A stretch of 64,000 bases of DNA from Bacillota bacterium (GTDB lineage Bacteria > Bacillota > Clostridia > Acetivibrionales > Acetivibrionaceae): assembly GCA_023398495.1 (NCBI GenBank), contig JAEWSG010000039.1:1-64000 (forward strand). Direction: 5' to 3'. Of this stretch, positions 17,301 through 26,449 are shown one piece after another. The position numbers and the translations under genes are program-made. The notes under the pieces were generated by a model that had not been told where the DNA came from, searched no databases, and saw nothing but the letters and a program-made list of their open reading frames with translations. Positions within the stretch are counted from its first letter, which is position 1. Each line of letters starts with the position of its first letter.

Positions 17301-20300
17301 TGAAGCCCTTGCAAAGGCTAAGCTTCTGGCAGAAATTGACCTGAGGCAGGTTGCAGCAGACCTAATCAACAGTGAAAAATTCAATGAAGCAGTGAAAGCA
17401 GTAATTGCGAGTGAAAGGGACAGTGGAATTTCAAAAATCAAGGCAGCAACTACCTTGGATGAAGTAGAAACAATTAAGAACGCTACGATAGAAAAGATTA
17501 TGGATATCCGTATTGTAGTTGGCAATGTTGGTTATAGTGACTTGCAAACAGCCATTAATGCAGCCTCAAGCAACCAAACGGTAGAAATAATAATGGAATA
17601 TACTATTATAGGAGAGGAAGTAACAGTACCGTCAGGCAAAAAGGTTGTTAACCGTTCGAAGTTTACTATTTCAGATGAGGCAGCTTTAACGGTGGAGAGA
17701 GGAGCAGTATTGACAAATGAAGGTAGTCTGACGCTATTTGGAAGCGAGATATATAATGAAGAATTAGATAAAGTGGAGATATACGGTAGTTGTCTCTCCA
17801 TTGAGGAAGGCGGTACGTTGAATCTGAACGCTGGCAGTGATGTCATGACCTTCCATGGGGGCGATTACATAAAACTTGAAGTAAATGGAACGTTAAACGC
17901 CCAGGAAGGAACATTTATAATTGTATTGGGCGGAAGCGTTACAGGAATTGAGGGTATTGAAACAGGATTTGAACATGATCCTATGAACCCTCATGATGAT
18001 GGAACAGGTGTATACGGATATAACGGAACTTCATGGAACAGGTTGGATACACCAAATTTAGACGGTTTTGATGTTTCAATTAAAGCCGATGGTAATATGG
18101 TAATACATGCTAAGGCTTTGCCGGATACTATTGAGGTTCAGGTGGATGATGGTGCAAAAAGGCTTATAGACCGTGATGGTGTCATTTATCTGCTGGCAGG
18201 CCAGTATAATGACGGAAAGCCTCATAAAATAGTAATACGCAAAGAAGGAATGAGAGATCTTCTGGCATTTGCCATGTATATTGACAAGGGAAAATTCCCT
18301 AATCTTGAGGAAATGCATTTAGACTATGAATATCAGAAATACTACGAGGGCGGAAAATTCATAACTGTTGCCGGAGAAGTGGAGGTTTCAGAAGATAAAC
18401 TCTTGATTCCTGAAGGTGTGATTGTCGATATCGTAAATGGTGGAAGTATTGACCTTACCGACAAGGAACTTGAAATTAAATATACCGTCCAAATGTGGGC
18501 AATGGGAGGAAAATCCGAACTCATTGTGCGTAACAGTGGAAGTATTACCCTTGAAGACGGTAAAACTATTGGTGGCGGTAACGCTTCAGACGTGAAATTG
18601 GGAAATAACAATTACTTTATTATTGGTGTTAATGAACCGGAGTTTACCGATAATCCTGAAGAAGAGCCTGTAGCCACAAGGAAGTACGTAGCTGGAGGAA
18701 TGGGAACAATTGAAATACCGCTAAATAAGTCATTTATACTTAATGCCGGGGAGAGAATGGAAGTAGAACCGGATACCACATTATTTGTAAATGGAGCCTT
18801 ATCTCCGGAAGATGGAGCAATACTGGTACTTAAGAGTGACATGGAATTAACTGCCAGTGTCAAAGGTTCAGGAACGGGAATAGCAGGTATAATTGGTGAG
18901 GGAGAATACATCTGGACTGACGGCAAGTGGGAAATAAGCAAACGGTTTAAAGCAAATAGATTGGATGTTATAAAGGAAATATTCAAAAACTTCAAAGAGG
19001 GATATGGGTTGCGAATGCCGAAAGCAGGGGATATAACTGCTTATTCAGGGCAGTATACCGACTGGAGTGATATTGAAGAAAGTGATATAGAGCCTGTTGC
19101 CTTTATGATTAAAAACAAGATGCTTCAAGGCAATGAAGAGGGTGAACTGGATCTGTATGGCAAAATTAACAGGGCTGGCCTGATGATTATACTTGACCGT
19201 TTGATTGATAGTATGGGAATAGAACTTGAAGGAAATGACGAGATTGAATTTACTGATGTGTCTGAGACTGATTATTTTTACGAGGCTGTTATGACCATGG
19301 CAAAGGCACATGTTGTTAATGGTATGCCTAATGGACCGGAAAGTGATACCTTCTGCTTTATGCCATATGAAAGTGTCGGAATAGAGCCTTTAGATTTTGA
19401 AGGTGGCAAAAGTGAGCTTGAGATTGTACTTGAAAGATTTAAGGGTGAAGTAATACGAGTTGTTGTAAATCGATTTGAGCTTATGAGATGGTTGTATGAT
19501 GAACTGAAAAGAGAAGAGTATCTCTTAGAAGGAGCTTCGCCAGTGGAAATTGATGAATATGCTTCAAGGTATGATGACTGGGATGAGCTCCATATGGATT
19601 GGCTTGATGAGTCCAGATTCGAAACAATAGAAGAACAAAATGCAGAGTATGAAGCAATGGCAGGGCTTTTTGTGAAATATGGCATTATTGATGAATTTGC
19701 CTTTGGCGAAGAAAATCTGCTTAATCTCTTTGAACCACTAACAAAAGCAGAAATAATGGCATTCCTGGATATGGTTTCCAAAGTAGTGTTGAAGGATGAT
19801 GAAGCTGTACTGCCGACTGTAACAGAGATAGTTTTTGAAGATGTAGTAGAAGCCGATTGGTTCTATGGTGGTGTTATGAATATGGCACGTGCCGGTGTTG
19901 TAGAAGGAATTGCAATTGGTACTGAACCTGAAACCTTCAGATTTTATCCGTACAGTCTTGTTAGCAGAAGAGATTTTGGATGGGGTCCTGAACAGATTAT
20001 AAATATGGAGAATTATTTCAGAGCTTTTGAAACCGTTATGCCAAAAACCGATGTTATAGAAGCAATGACCTATACAGCTACAAGCGGCGAATTCAGCGAA
20101 ATGATTAAAAACATCAGGTTTAAAGAAGTGGTGAATGTTACAGGAGAGCCAGAGGGAAGAATTGACTTTGCCAATTGTGAATTCGAAAAAGGTCTTACAG
20201 TAACAGCTGGTGAAAGATTTGAGGTGAATCTTGGCAGATCGGTTGTTCAGGATGTATATGTTAACAGTGAAGATGAGACACTGATGTTTGACGATAACAG

Positions 20301-21264
20301 CGAAGTATTCATAAGGGATATTGCCTCAGGCACAAATATATATGCTACGAACGCAAGAGCAGCTGTTGAATGCAGGGTCAGCGGAGGATATTTCACCCTC
20401 AATGGAGCAGTTATACGTGCAGGTGAATTTGATGAAAATCCTATGGAATATAGTGACGACAATTTGTTTCATGCTGCTTTGCGTTGGAGATGCTTAGGAG
20501 ATCATGGCGACAGTTACGAAGGAAATCATATAGAACATGTGGGACAGAGTGTGGGAGAGAGTGTATATCAGCAGGCACCGACGCTTGAATTCCGTGGTGT
20601 TATTGATCTCATTGAAATAGACGATGAAGATGAGTTCGTAGGGTTTGATATGCAGGGAAATACAAGGAATGTAATACTGAACATTACAAAGTCAACACCT
20701 GTAGCAGGTGGTGAAATCAATATGGGCATGCCAAACCCGGAATGTGATAAGAGACTTATTGTAACAGGAAATGTATCAGGAAACAACCTGACTTTAAGCG
20801 GACGTATTGATGTTAGTGGTCTTGTTATGGGTGAAGAAAATATGATACGGATAGGTGCATGGGCATGGAACACTAATGTCGCTATAGGAACTAATACCGT
20901 CTATGTTGTGAGTAATGAAAACCTTGTTCCTATTAGTGCAGAACCTGGTGCAAAGGTTATAATAACCTGTCGTGAGCCGAAAGTTGACATAAACTCTGGT
21001 GCACTTGATGTTGGTCAACCACATATTTTCGAGGCAGAAGGCAATTACCAAATTTATTTGGGAAGGGCAGATAGTACAGACTTCACTTTTACGTTGAAGC
21101 AGGGTGAGGCTACATTAGAATATCAAATTGATAACCAGTATGCAGACATCGATGGAAAACTACATCTTATTCCGGAAGAGCAGCTAGAAAGCCCCGAAGG
21201 AATTAGTCTTGAAGTACAAAAGGACGGAATTACTGTAATATATGAGAATCTGGAGCTTAAATAA
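14320..21264 (+). CDS. giant SLH-anchored, multi-domain surface protein (2314 aa)
   Basis: A signal peptide (residues 1-28, ending YASA) is followed by three SLH repeats (about 30-77, 87-135, 146-197) with the ITRGEMA/ITRQEAT motifs that bind pyruvylated cell-wall polymer. Beyond lie repetitive beta-rich segments (NGGGS, TVNGG and similar; about 205-820), a Big-2-like Ig domain (about 375-457), two further Ig-like domains (about 823-990), a short helical linker (992-1065) and a probable beta-helix region with pectin-lyase-like character from about 1067. Two more degenerate SLH-like pairs lie at about 1547-1683 and 1687-1880 (FTDVSETDYFYEAVMTMAKA, FEDVVEADWFYGGVMNMARA), followed by beta-rich repeats to the end. 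No catalytic motif is recognised. Preceded by AGGAGG and a sigma-D-like promoter. It is probably a structural or adhesive surface protein. Confidence 0.9.
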   Translation: MIKFRGIAFVLVILMVLSLFQFSVYASANYSDTGGHWAKEAIDRWSGYGVIRGDGATFRPDAPITRGEMAAILDNLMRYHTKADNSFSDLDENWYTDPILKVNSAGIMVGGDGKVRPKDNITRQEATVLICRALDIPENFENLSGFVDSKDIGSWALGYVNAMTQLGYISGVGGNRFVPRDNITRAAAVTILDNAIKAVYQKEGTYTGNVNGIAVVSGSGSVLKDMNISGDIIVAEGVGDGEVVLDSVKVEGTMIIRGGGANSIIIKNSCVIPKILVNRRDGVVAVKVEGDSAEVGHISVLSNGAVISAPMATVAVAEGVTGALVNGKPVQPGETVLAIVGPKDDVKVSPSIPVPTITANSDNGSSRPRTTPVEQDDVTAIALDTEATTMNVAEVIELTPILTPLDSEAEIRWTSSNSEIASVNSDGLVMAAAEGEVTITAKTGNNLTASCLIAVSAPEELVVNYPGTVINGGTYANITIGEDVGEGDVSFNDITVTGTLTVNGGGSASIHFNGNSHAKDVVVSKTSGETPRFLMNNASSVTNFNVSGNKGAILEKGHNATGKVSSVNATKPLKIKNAEVHEITTSSDLELYNGEVTKVTTTGELATINLKGETKLEKLEAGTKTTINADSSSSKIEEIYTENAEIETNEKADVGLVKATGTAKITVKGPTKHIDANGGDISVMGNSSPVILGLAGMVSIGGNANPILTADANTIEVTAGGSAGITVTGTVSSISTTGTGSIGSINIEKGNPTVNIDNGIEVGVITVAGSAAPVIEGAGSTSKLVSTSTGTVTVNANTTTLIAEDADKVNGSGAENVQVATVTLNSISLTAVPSKLVYKTTDTEINNSGMIITGNYSVTGFDGFVKKTLSAEDYDITGWPIVKTAGNHTITVTKDSDKKVTFQISIVAKEVESISLNTLPTKLSYGVGEELDLTGGKLTVYHTNKALYPNEIINLPNGSVTVTGYTSTAGTKSITLQYNGKAAKFSVSVKDLEAEALAKAKLLAEIDLRQVAADLINSEKFNEAVKAVIASERDSGISKIKAATTLDEVETIKNATIEKIMDIRIVVGNVGYSDLQTAINAASSNQTVEIIMEYTIIGEEVTVPSGKKVVNRSKFTISDEAALTVERGAVLTNEGSLTLFGSEIYNEELDKVEIYGSCLSIEEGGTLNLNAGSDVMTFHGGDYIKLEVNGTLNAQEGTFIIVLGGSVTGIEGIETGFEHDPMNPHDDGTGVYGYNGTSWNRLDTPNLDGFDVSIKADGNMVIHAKALPDTIEVQVDDGAKRLIDRDGVIYLLAGQYNDGKPHKIVIRKEGMRDLLAFAMYIDKGKFPNLEEMHLDYEYQKYYEGGKFITVAGEVEVSEDKLLIPEGVIVDIVNGGSIDLTDKELEIKYTVQMWAMGGKSELIVRNSGSITLEDGKTIGGGNASDVKLGNNNYFIIGVNEPEFTDNPEEEPVATRKYVAGGMGTIEIPLNKSFILNAGERMEVEPDTTLFVNGALSPEDGAILVLKSDMELTASVKGSGTGIAGIIGEGEYIWTDGKWEISKRFKANRLDVIKEIFKNFKEGYGLRMPKAGDITAYSGQYTDWSDIEESDIEPVAFMIKNKMLQGNEEGELDLYGKINRAGLMIILDRLIDSMGIELEGNDEIEFTDVSETDYFYEAVMTMAKAHVVNGMPNGPESDTFCFMPYESVGIEPLDFEGGKSELEIVLERFKGEVIRVVVNRFELMRWLYDELKREEYLLEGASPVEIDEYASRYDDWDELHMDWLDESRFETIEEQNAEYEAMAGLFVKYGIIDEFAFGEENLLNLFEPLTKAEIMAFLDMVSKVVLKDDEAVLPTVTEIVFEDVVEADWFYGGVMNMARAGVVEGIAIGTEPETFRFYPYSLVSRRDFGWGPEQIINMENYFRAFETVMPKTDVIEAMTYTATSGEFSEMIKNIRFKEVVNVTGEPEGRIDFANCEFEKGLTVTAGERFEVNLGRSVVQDVYVNSEDETLMFDDNSEVFIRDIASGTNIYATNARAAVECRVSGGYFTLNGAVIRAGEFDENPMEYSDDNLFHAALRWRCLGDHGDSYEGNHIEHVGQSVGESVYQQAPTLEFRGVIDLIEIDDEDEFVGFDMQGNTRNVILNITKSTPVAGGEINMGMPNPECDKRLIVTGNVSGNNLTLSGRIDVSGLVMGEENMIRIGAWAWNTNVAIGTNTVYVVSNENLVPISAEPGAKVIITCREPKVDINSGALDVGQPHIFEAEGNYQIYLGRADSTDFTFTLKQGEATLEYQIDNQYADIDGKLHLIPEEQLESPEGISLEVQKDGITVIYENLELK

Positions 21265-21274
21265 GTAATAGTGG

Positions 21275-21316
21275 AGGCAGTGTATACCTGCTTTAATCAG
21301 GTATACGCTGCCTTTT
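21275..21316 (+). terminator. strong terminator after the SLH gene
   Basis: AGGCAGTGTATACCTG (21275-21290) pairs with CAGGTATACGCTGCCT (21298-21313), with one mismatch, followed by TTT. It isolates the SLH gene from the downstream chemoreceptor, so the two share a promoter type but not a transcript. Confidence 0.85.
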
Positions 21317-21338
21317 AGATGTAGTATATTTTTCACTG

Positions 21339-21366
21339 TCAAGTATTTGAAAAAGTTAGCCGATAT
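21339..21366 (+). promoter_or_regulatory. sigma-D-like promoter of the chemoreceptor gene
   Basis: TCAAG (21339) and GCCGATAT (21359-21366) with a 16-bp spacer. Chemoreceptor genes are classical members of the motility-sigma regulon. The long identity with the 14236-14263 region suggests a duplicated promoter segment. Confidence 0.65.
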
Positions 21367-21549
21367 ATTACAAGTCAGTCAATAAGGGATAGCTAAAAAA
21401 ACATCTCATTCTTATATTTTGAAACATTAGCAAATCAAATTTTTTCGTTATACGGAGTAAGAACTCATATTTTAGTTGTGAATGAGTAAGAAGGCACTCA
21501 TAAAACGCTATTTAGTCTACAACAAAAAACTCAAGGAGGAATTGGTTAT

Positions 21550-23340
21550 ATGTCTAAATTCAAAGATCTCAGAATAGGAACAAAAATGATTTCAGGGTTT
21601 GTTTTGGTAGCTGCAATTGCTGCAATTATTGGAATAGTAGGCTTTGTGGGAATGAATCAGATTATGAATGGTCAGAAAATTATTGGAAATGAATCTATGC
21701 AGGCAGTAGAAAATTTAGGGATTATAAATGAAGCTACAACAAATATACTATCAAGTGAAAGAGGTCTTATAAATAGGAGGATGATGGATCCTGACATTAG
21801 AAAAACTCAGTATACCAATATTGAAGAAGCCTTAGGAAGGGCAAGTGAAGCCAGGGATAAGTATTCTACAATACCTAAATCAGCTAAGGAAGAAGAACTT
21901 TGGAAAAAATATGGCATCAGCTGGGATGAATGGATAAAGGTGCATGATGAATTGATCCGACTTTCAAATGAAAAGGACAAAATTCTTGCTTCGGGTGTAG
22001 ATGAAGATGATGAAAGAATTGTTAAGATAGATGATGATGCCTATGCTGTATCACTTGAAGCAAGAGAGAAATATCTGGCTGGTCAGGAGATTCTTGACGA
22101 GCTTGTCAATGAAGCTAATGCAGAAGCACAGAAAGCATTGGCTGATGGGCAATCGACATATAATATGGTGGTGTTAATATTAGTAGCGACAATTATAGCC
22201 GGTGTTGTTATAGCTATAACACTCGGAATATTTATTTCAAGAATGATAAGCAAACCTGTGGCAGAATTGGTAGAGGTTGCTGAGACGATTGCAAAGGGAG
22301 ATCTGAATGTCGATGTAAAAGTGAACTCTAAGGATGAAGTCGGAAGGCTGGCAGGGTCTTTTAAAGTAATGGCGGAGAATATAAACGAGACAATGACCAA
22401 TATTAACTCATCGTCAGCACAGGTTTCAGCAGGTGCAAGTCAGATATCCTCATCCAGTCAGCTTTTGGCACAGGGATCAACAGAGCAGGCAAGCTCAATA
22501 GAAGAGATAACTGCGTCTATGGAGGAGATTGCAGCACAAACAAGGCAAAACGCTGCAAACGCAACTAAGGCAAATGAACTATCTCTCTCAACTAAACAAA
22601 ATGCCATCAGAGGAAATGATAAAATGAAAGACATGCTAAAGGCAATGGATGAAATAAACCAATCTTCAAACAATATTTCCAAAATAATAAAAGTTATAGA
22701 TGATATTGCGTTTCAAACCAATATACTGGCTTTAAATGCTGCGGTTGAGGCAGCAAGGGCAGGACAATACGGAAAGGGTTTTGCTGTAGTTGCAGAAGAG
22801 GTCAGGAATCTTGCTGCAAGAAGTGCGGATGCTGCAAAAGAGACAACAGTTTTGATTGAAGGTTCTATTAATAAGGTTATTGTAGGAACAGGTATGGCAA
22901 ATGAAACGGCTTTAGCATTGAACCAGATTGTGGAAGGAATTACTGAAGCAGCTACCTTGGTGGGAGATATTGCGTCAGCATCCAATGAACAGGCTTCAGG
23001 CGTGGCACAGGTTAATCAGGGTATTTCTCAGGTTTCACAGGTTGTGCAGACAAATTCTGCCACGTCAGAAGAAAGTGCTTCCGCAAGTGAAGAATTGGCA
23101 GGTCAGGCTCAAATACTTAAGGAACTGGTTGGCAGATTTAAATTGAAGCACGCTGGGAATTCGACTTTTAGTCATATGAACACGATAAACCCTGATATTA
23201 TGAGAGTTCTTGAAGATATGGTAGAAAGCAAATCAAAGAGTAATGTTGTAAAACCGAAAAATGATGAACTCAATAAACCTGAAAAGATTGCGGCGGACGT
23301 TAAAATAAACCTTGGAGACAATGAGTTCGGAAAATATTAA
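21550..23340 (+). CDS. methyl-accepting chemotaxis protein (4HB-type sensor)
   Basis: A 596-residue transmembrane receptor: membrane segment about 12-33, a helical extracytoplasmic sensor about 34-205 of the four-helix-bundle type, second membrane segment about 206-230, HAMP about 231-284, then the coiled-coil methyl-accepting domain with the tip sequence IAFQTNILALNAAVEAARAG. It is preceded by AAGGAGG 10 bases from ATG and by a sigma-D-like promoter. The ligand is unknown. It is followed by a hybrid kinase gene after a hairpin, so the two may be regulated separately. Confidence 0.95.
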   Translation: MSKFKDLRIGTKMISGFVLVAAIAAIIGIVGFVGMNQIMNGQKIIGNESMQAVENLGIINEATTNILSSERGLINRRMMDPDIRKTQYTNIEEALGRASEARDKYSTIPKSAKEEELWKKYGISWDEWIKVHDELIRLSNEKDKILASGVDEDDERIVKIDDDAYAVSLEAREKYLAGQEILDELVNEANAEAQKALADGQSTYNMVVLILVATIIAGVVIAITLGIFISRMISKPVAELVEVAETIAKGDLNVDVKVNSKDEVGRLAGSFKVMAENINETMTNINSSSAQVSAGASQISSSSQLLAQGSTEQASSIEEITASMEEIAAQTRQNAANATKANELSLSTKQNAIRGNDKMKDMLKAMDEINQSSNNISKIIKVIDDIAFQTNILALNAAVEAARAGQYGKGFAVVAEEVRNLAARSADAAKETTVLIEGSINKVIVGTGMANETALALNQIVEGITEAATLVGDIASASNEQASGVAQVNQGISQVSQVVQTNSATSEESASASEELAGQAQILKELVGRFKLKHAGNSTFSHMNTINPDIMRVLEDMVESKSKSNVVKPKNDELNKPEKIAADVKINLGDNEFGKY

Positions 23341-23360
23341 TCAGCACCAATCGTTCTTAT

Positions 23361-23405
23361 TACCGCAGCGGAAATCACTACTCTGATTGTGGATTCCGCT
23401 GCGGT
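23361..23405 (+). terminator. terminator-like hairpin after the chemoreceptor gene
   Basis: TACCGCAGCGGAAATC (23361-23376) pairs with GATTCCGCTGCGGTA (around 23391-23405). The 15-bp stem is strong, but the U tract is weak (TTTGGT), so it may be a partial terminator or an mRNA-stabilising structure. Confidence 0.6.
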
Positions 23406-23459
23406 ATTTGGTACCATGGATTTGGAAGCTTTGCTTACATAAAAAGTTGGGGTGGAAAT

Positions 23460-25760
23460 ATGAATAAGTTTTTTTTCGACGAGCTGTTTAAAAATATTAG
23501 TATTTCTGCTTATGATGTCCTGGAAAATACCACAGAAGGAATAGTAGTAACTGACCCTAAAGGAATTATACTCTATTTAAATAGATTTGCAGGGGAAATT
23601 ACCGGATGGGAACAAAAAGGTACCATCGGGAAAGATTTTGAAGAGGTTTTCCGACTTTATGAAGGCGAGACAGGGAATAGGGCTGTAAACCCTGTTAAAA
23701 AAGCTGTTGAGACGCAAAGTGTTGTCGGGCTTGCAAAAGACACTTTATTATTAACAAAGAATAATGAATATATTTATTTATCTGCTTCTGTTTCTATTAT
23801 CCGAGATATGGATGAAAGCGTTAAAGCAGTGGTATGTGTACTTAGAGATGTATCCAGGTTTAGAAAAAGGGAGATAGATGTCGAAGAAAATGAAAGAAAA
23901 TACAGAGCCTTGTTTAATAATACTTCAGATGCCATTCTGGTGAACTTGTTTACAGAAGAAAATAAATTGGGTAATATTATTGAAGCAAATGAGACTGCTT
24001 GCCGCATGCTCGGATACAGTAGGGAAGAATTGTTGTGTAAAAGAATTACTGATTTGGCACAAGAATATGCAATTGAATTAGATTACAGTTCAACAGATGA
24101 AATAATCAGGCAGATAAAAACATCCGGGGAGGCCAAATCAACCCGGAAATGTGAGGGGTATTTAAACGGAAACAAAGTATATTTTGAGATTATAACGCAA
24201 TATTTTGTATTGAACAGTCAGTATGTTGCACTTGCTATTATTCATGACGTAACAGGTTTCAGAGTTGCAGAGGAACGGATGCTTCAGGCAAAAAAAATGG
24301 CTGAGGAAGCAAATAAAACAAAAAGTATGTTCTTGGCGAATATGAGCCACGAAATACGGACACCTCTCAATGGCATCATCGGGATGAGTGATCTTATGCT
24401 AAAAGTTAAAATGACGCCGCAAGAGCAGAGAGAGACAATGAAGACAATTATTTCATGTTCGCAGAACCTGTTGCATCTATTAAATAATATTCTGGATTTC
24501 TCGAAGATAGAGGCCGAAAAAGTTGAAGTAGTTAGTAGGGTATTTGATTTGAAAGAAATGGCAAAGGAATCTGTAAATATGTACAGAATCAGGGCAAAAG
24601 AAAAGAACCTGGATATCAGAGCCAGTTTTAGTGATGAAATCGATAATTTATGGATTGGCGATAAGGTAAAAATCCAACAGGTATTGAATAACCTGATAAA
24701 CAATGCTGTCAAGTTTACTTTAACGGGTGAAATAATTGTTACAGTTGACAAGCAAAGTGATGATGGCAAAAGCAGTGAGCTGCAGTTTACCGTAAGTGAT
24801 ACGGGAATAGGTATAGATGAAAAAGACTTAAGGAAGCTATTTGTTGCGTTCAGTCAGGTAGACGGTTCATATACAAGGCAATATGGCGGCACCGGACTTG
24901 GGCTCTCAATTTCAAAAAAACTGGTTGAATTAATGGGTGGCAGGATATGGGTGGAAAGCAGTCCTGGCATTGGAAGTAAATTTAGTTTTATAATTAGTCT
25001 TAGAAAAGCAAATGACTTTAAAGAGTACGGTATGAAAAAGCAAAGTGATTTGTTTTATGAAAAGAAAGTTGAGCTAAAGGGTAAGAAGGTGCTTCTTGTG
25101 GACGACGAGAAAATAAATAGGCAATTGTTTATGAAAATAGCTGATTTTTGCATGATTGATGTTGATATTGTTAATAATGGTATGGAAGCTGTAGATGCAG
25201 TTAAACTCAATTCCTATGATTTAATATTAATGGACATCCAAATGCCTGTTATGGATGGTATAGAGGCGATGAAACAGATTCGCGAGTTTCAGAAAACAAG
25301 AGGCCAATATACAGCTATAATTGCAGTTACTGCTCATGCATTAGAGGGTGATAGGGAAAAGTATCTTTCTTCAGGTATGGATGGTTACCTTGCAAAGCCA
25401 TATTGTGTTGAGGAATTGCTGGACGTAATTTCACGACAAATTGGAACTAGGAAAGATGTAAAGGCTAACACATCTCTTTCTGAAAGTATACTTGGAAGTG
25501 GAGATAAAACAAATTCTTCAAATGGTGTCCGTTGGAAATCTGATATTGCTAAAGAGCATTGTAGAAATCTACAAAAAGCCATACTGGAAAAGGAACAGCA
25601 AAATGCTGAAAAATACGCTCATCTCATCAAAGAGATGGCAGCGGATGCCGGGAATGAGGACATAAAATATGCTGCCTTCGATATAGAAATAGAAATAAGG
25701 AAGAAAAATTTTGTTCAAGCCGGAATATTGTTTGAGGAATTATCAAACTTAATCATGTAA
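23460..25760 (+). CDS. hybrid histidine kinase PAS-PAS-HisKA-HATPase-REC-Hpt-like
   Basis: A 766-residue soluble kinase with no membrane segment. Two PAS domains (about 15-125 and 148-270), HisKA with His297 (LANMSHEIRTPLNG), HATPase about 400-520 (DTGIGI, GGTGLGLSI), receiver about 545-665 with Asp592 (LILMDIQMP), and a C-terminal helical segment about 690-766. Its KYAHLIKEMAADAG motif (His721) resembles a histidine phosphotransfer domain, although the usual HxxKG is HxxKE. A lone receiver follows 120 bp downstream. The layout suggests a His-Asp-His-Asp phosphorelay running to that receiver. The input is cytoplasmic (redox, ligand or protein contact) and unknown. Confidence 0.92.
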   Translation: MNKFFFDELFKNISISAYDVLENTTEGIVVTDPKGIILYLNRFAGEITGWEQKGTIGKDFEEVFRLYEGETGNRAVNPVKKAVETQSVVGLAKDTLLLTKNNEYIYLSASVSIIRDMDESVKAVVCVLRDVSRFRKREIDVEENERKYRALFNNTSDAILVNLFTEENKLGNIIEANETACRMLGYSREELLCKRITDLAQEYAIELDYSSTDEIIRQIKTSGEAKSTRKCEGYLNGNKVYFEIITQYFVLNSQYVALAIIHDVTGFRVAEERMLQAKKMAEEANKTKSMFLANMSHEIRTPLNGIIGMSDLMLKVKMTPQEQRETMKTIISCSQNLLHLLNNILDFSKIEAEKVEVVSRVFDLKEMAKESVNMYRIRAKEKNLDIRASFSDEIDNLWIGDKVKIQQVLNNLINNAVKFTLTGEIIVTVDKQSDDGKSSELQFTVSDTGIGIDEKDLRKLFVAFSQVDGSYTRQYGGTGLGLSISKKLVELMGGRIWVESSPGIGSKFSFIISLRKANDFKEYGMKKQSDLFYEKKVELKGKKVLLVDDEKINRQLFMKIADFCMIDVDIVNNGMEAVDAVKLNSYDLILMDIQMPVMDGIEAMKQIREFQKTRGQYTAIIAVTAHALEGDREKYLSSGMDGYLAKPYCVEELLDVISRQIGTRKDVKANTSLSESILGSGDKTNSSNGVRWKSDIAKEHCRNLQKAILEKEQQNAEKYAHLIKEMAADAGNEDIKYAAFDIEIEIRKKNFVQAGILFEELSNLIM

Positions 25761-25764
25761 CTAA

Positions 25765-25812
25765 ATTGAACGCGATAAAGAATTTACATCGTGCTTCATT
25801 TTCACGACTTAT
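25765..25812. repeat. fused fragment of the palindromic repeat family
   Basis: The block ATTGAACGCGATAAAG...CATCGTGCTTC at 25766-25797 recurs reversed at 33172-33206 with one difference, and is followed by CATTTTCACGACTTAT, a degenerate form of the half-element seen at 31194, 55725 and 63608. It appears as an internally deleted version of the composite at 33105-33206. Confidence 0.55.
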
Positions 25813-25880
25813 ATAATTGGTGTTTTCGGTTTGCATAGTGTTGTAGGTGTAGAAATCAATTAAATCAGGAGGTTGGTTCT

Positions 25881-26273
25881 ATGAGAATACTAATTGCAGA
25901 AGATGATTATGCAAGCAGGCAGTTTCTTTTCAAGTTTTTATCCCAATATGGTGAGTGCGATATGGTTATAGACGGAATGGAAGCAGTAGAGGCCTTTATC
26001 ATGTCTATGCGTAAAAAACAGCCATATGATCTGGTATGTCTTGATATTATGATGCCAAAGGCTGATGGCACCAAGGTATTAAAAGTTATCAGGGAGCTGG
26101 AAAAACAAAATAACATTTTGCCTCAGAACACTTCAAAGGTTATTATGATATCAGCCCTAAATGAGACTGACATTGTATTTGATTCATTTGATACAGGAAG
26201 CGAAGCATATGCAGTGAAACCGCTGAATACTGAGAAATTCATTAAATTACTGGAAAAGCTGCAGTTGATTTAG
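25881..26273 (+). CDS. stand-alone CheY-like receiver protein
   Basis: 130 residues making up a single receiver domain: acidic pocket EDD (7-9), phospho-acceptor Asp55 (LVCLDIMMPKADG), conserved switch Ser and Lys (MISALNE, AVKPL). There is no output domain. It has an AGGAGG site and lies directly downstream of the hybrid kinase, and is the obvious terminal acceptor of that relay. It could act by protein-protein contact as CheY or Spo0F do. Confidence 0.93.
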   Translation: MRILIAEDDYASRQFLFKFLSQYGECDMVIDGMEAVEAFIMSMRKKQPYDLVCLDIMMPKADGTKVLKVIRELEKQNNILPQNTSKVIMISALNETDIVFDSFDTGSEAYAVKPLNTEKFIKLLEKLQLI

Positions 26274-26402
26274 GGATACTGAAAAAACTTCTTTTTATAA
26301 TATGGCAATACCATTAAGGCCAATTTTTTTCATTATCTAAAGCAGGAACTTAAATTTTAGTCATGCCTTAATTCTATTACAATGTTGGAAAGGGAAAGAA
26401 TG

Positions 26403-26442
26403 AGCGGTAATGAATGCAGATTCAAAGGCATTTATTACCGCT
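26403..26442. terminator. bidirectional terminator between convergent genes
   Basis: AGCGGTAATGAATGC (26403-26417) faces GCATTTATTACCGCT (26428-26442) with a single mismatch, between the lone receiver gene and the Bce-type permease. Confidence 0.78.
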
Positions 26443-26449
26443 ATTGATT

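Noticed and set aside
14916..20873. Many minus-strand open frames (80-216 codons) opposite the giant SLH gene
   Set aside because: Serine/threonine/isoleucine-rich antisense shadows of a repetitive coding sequence, without ribosome binding sites.
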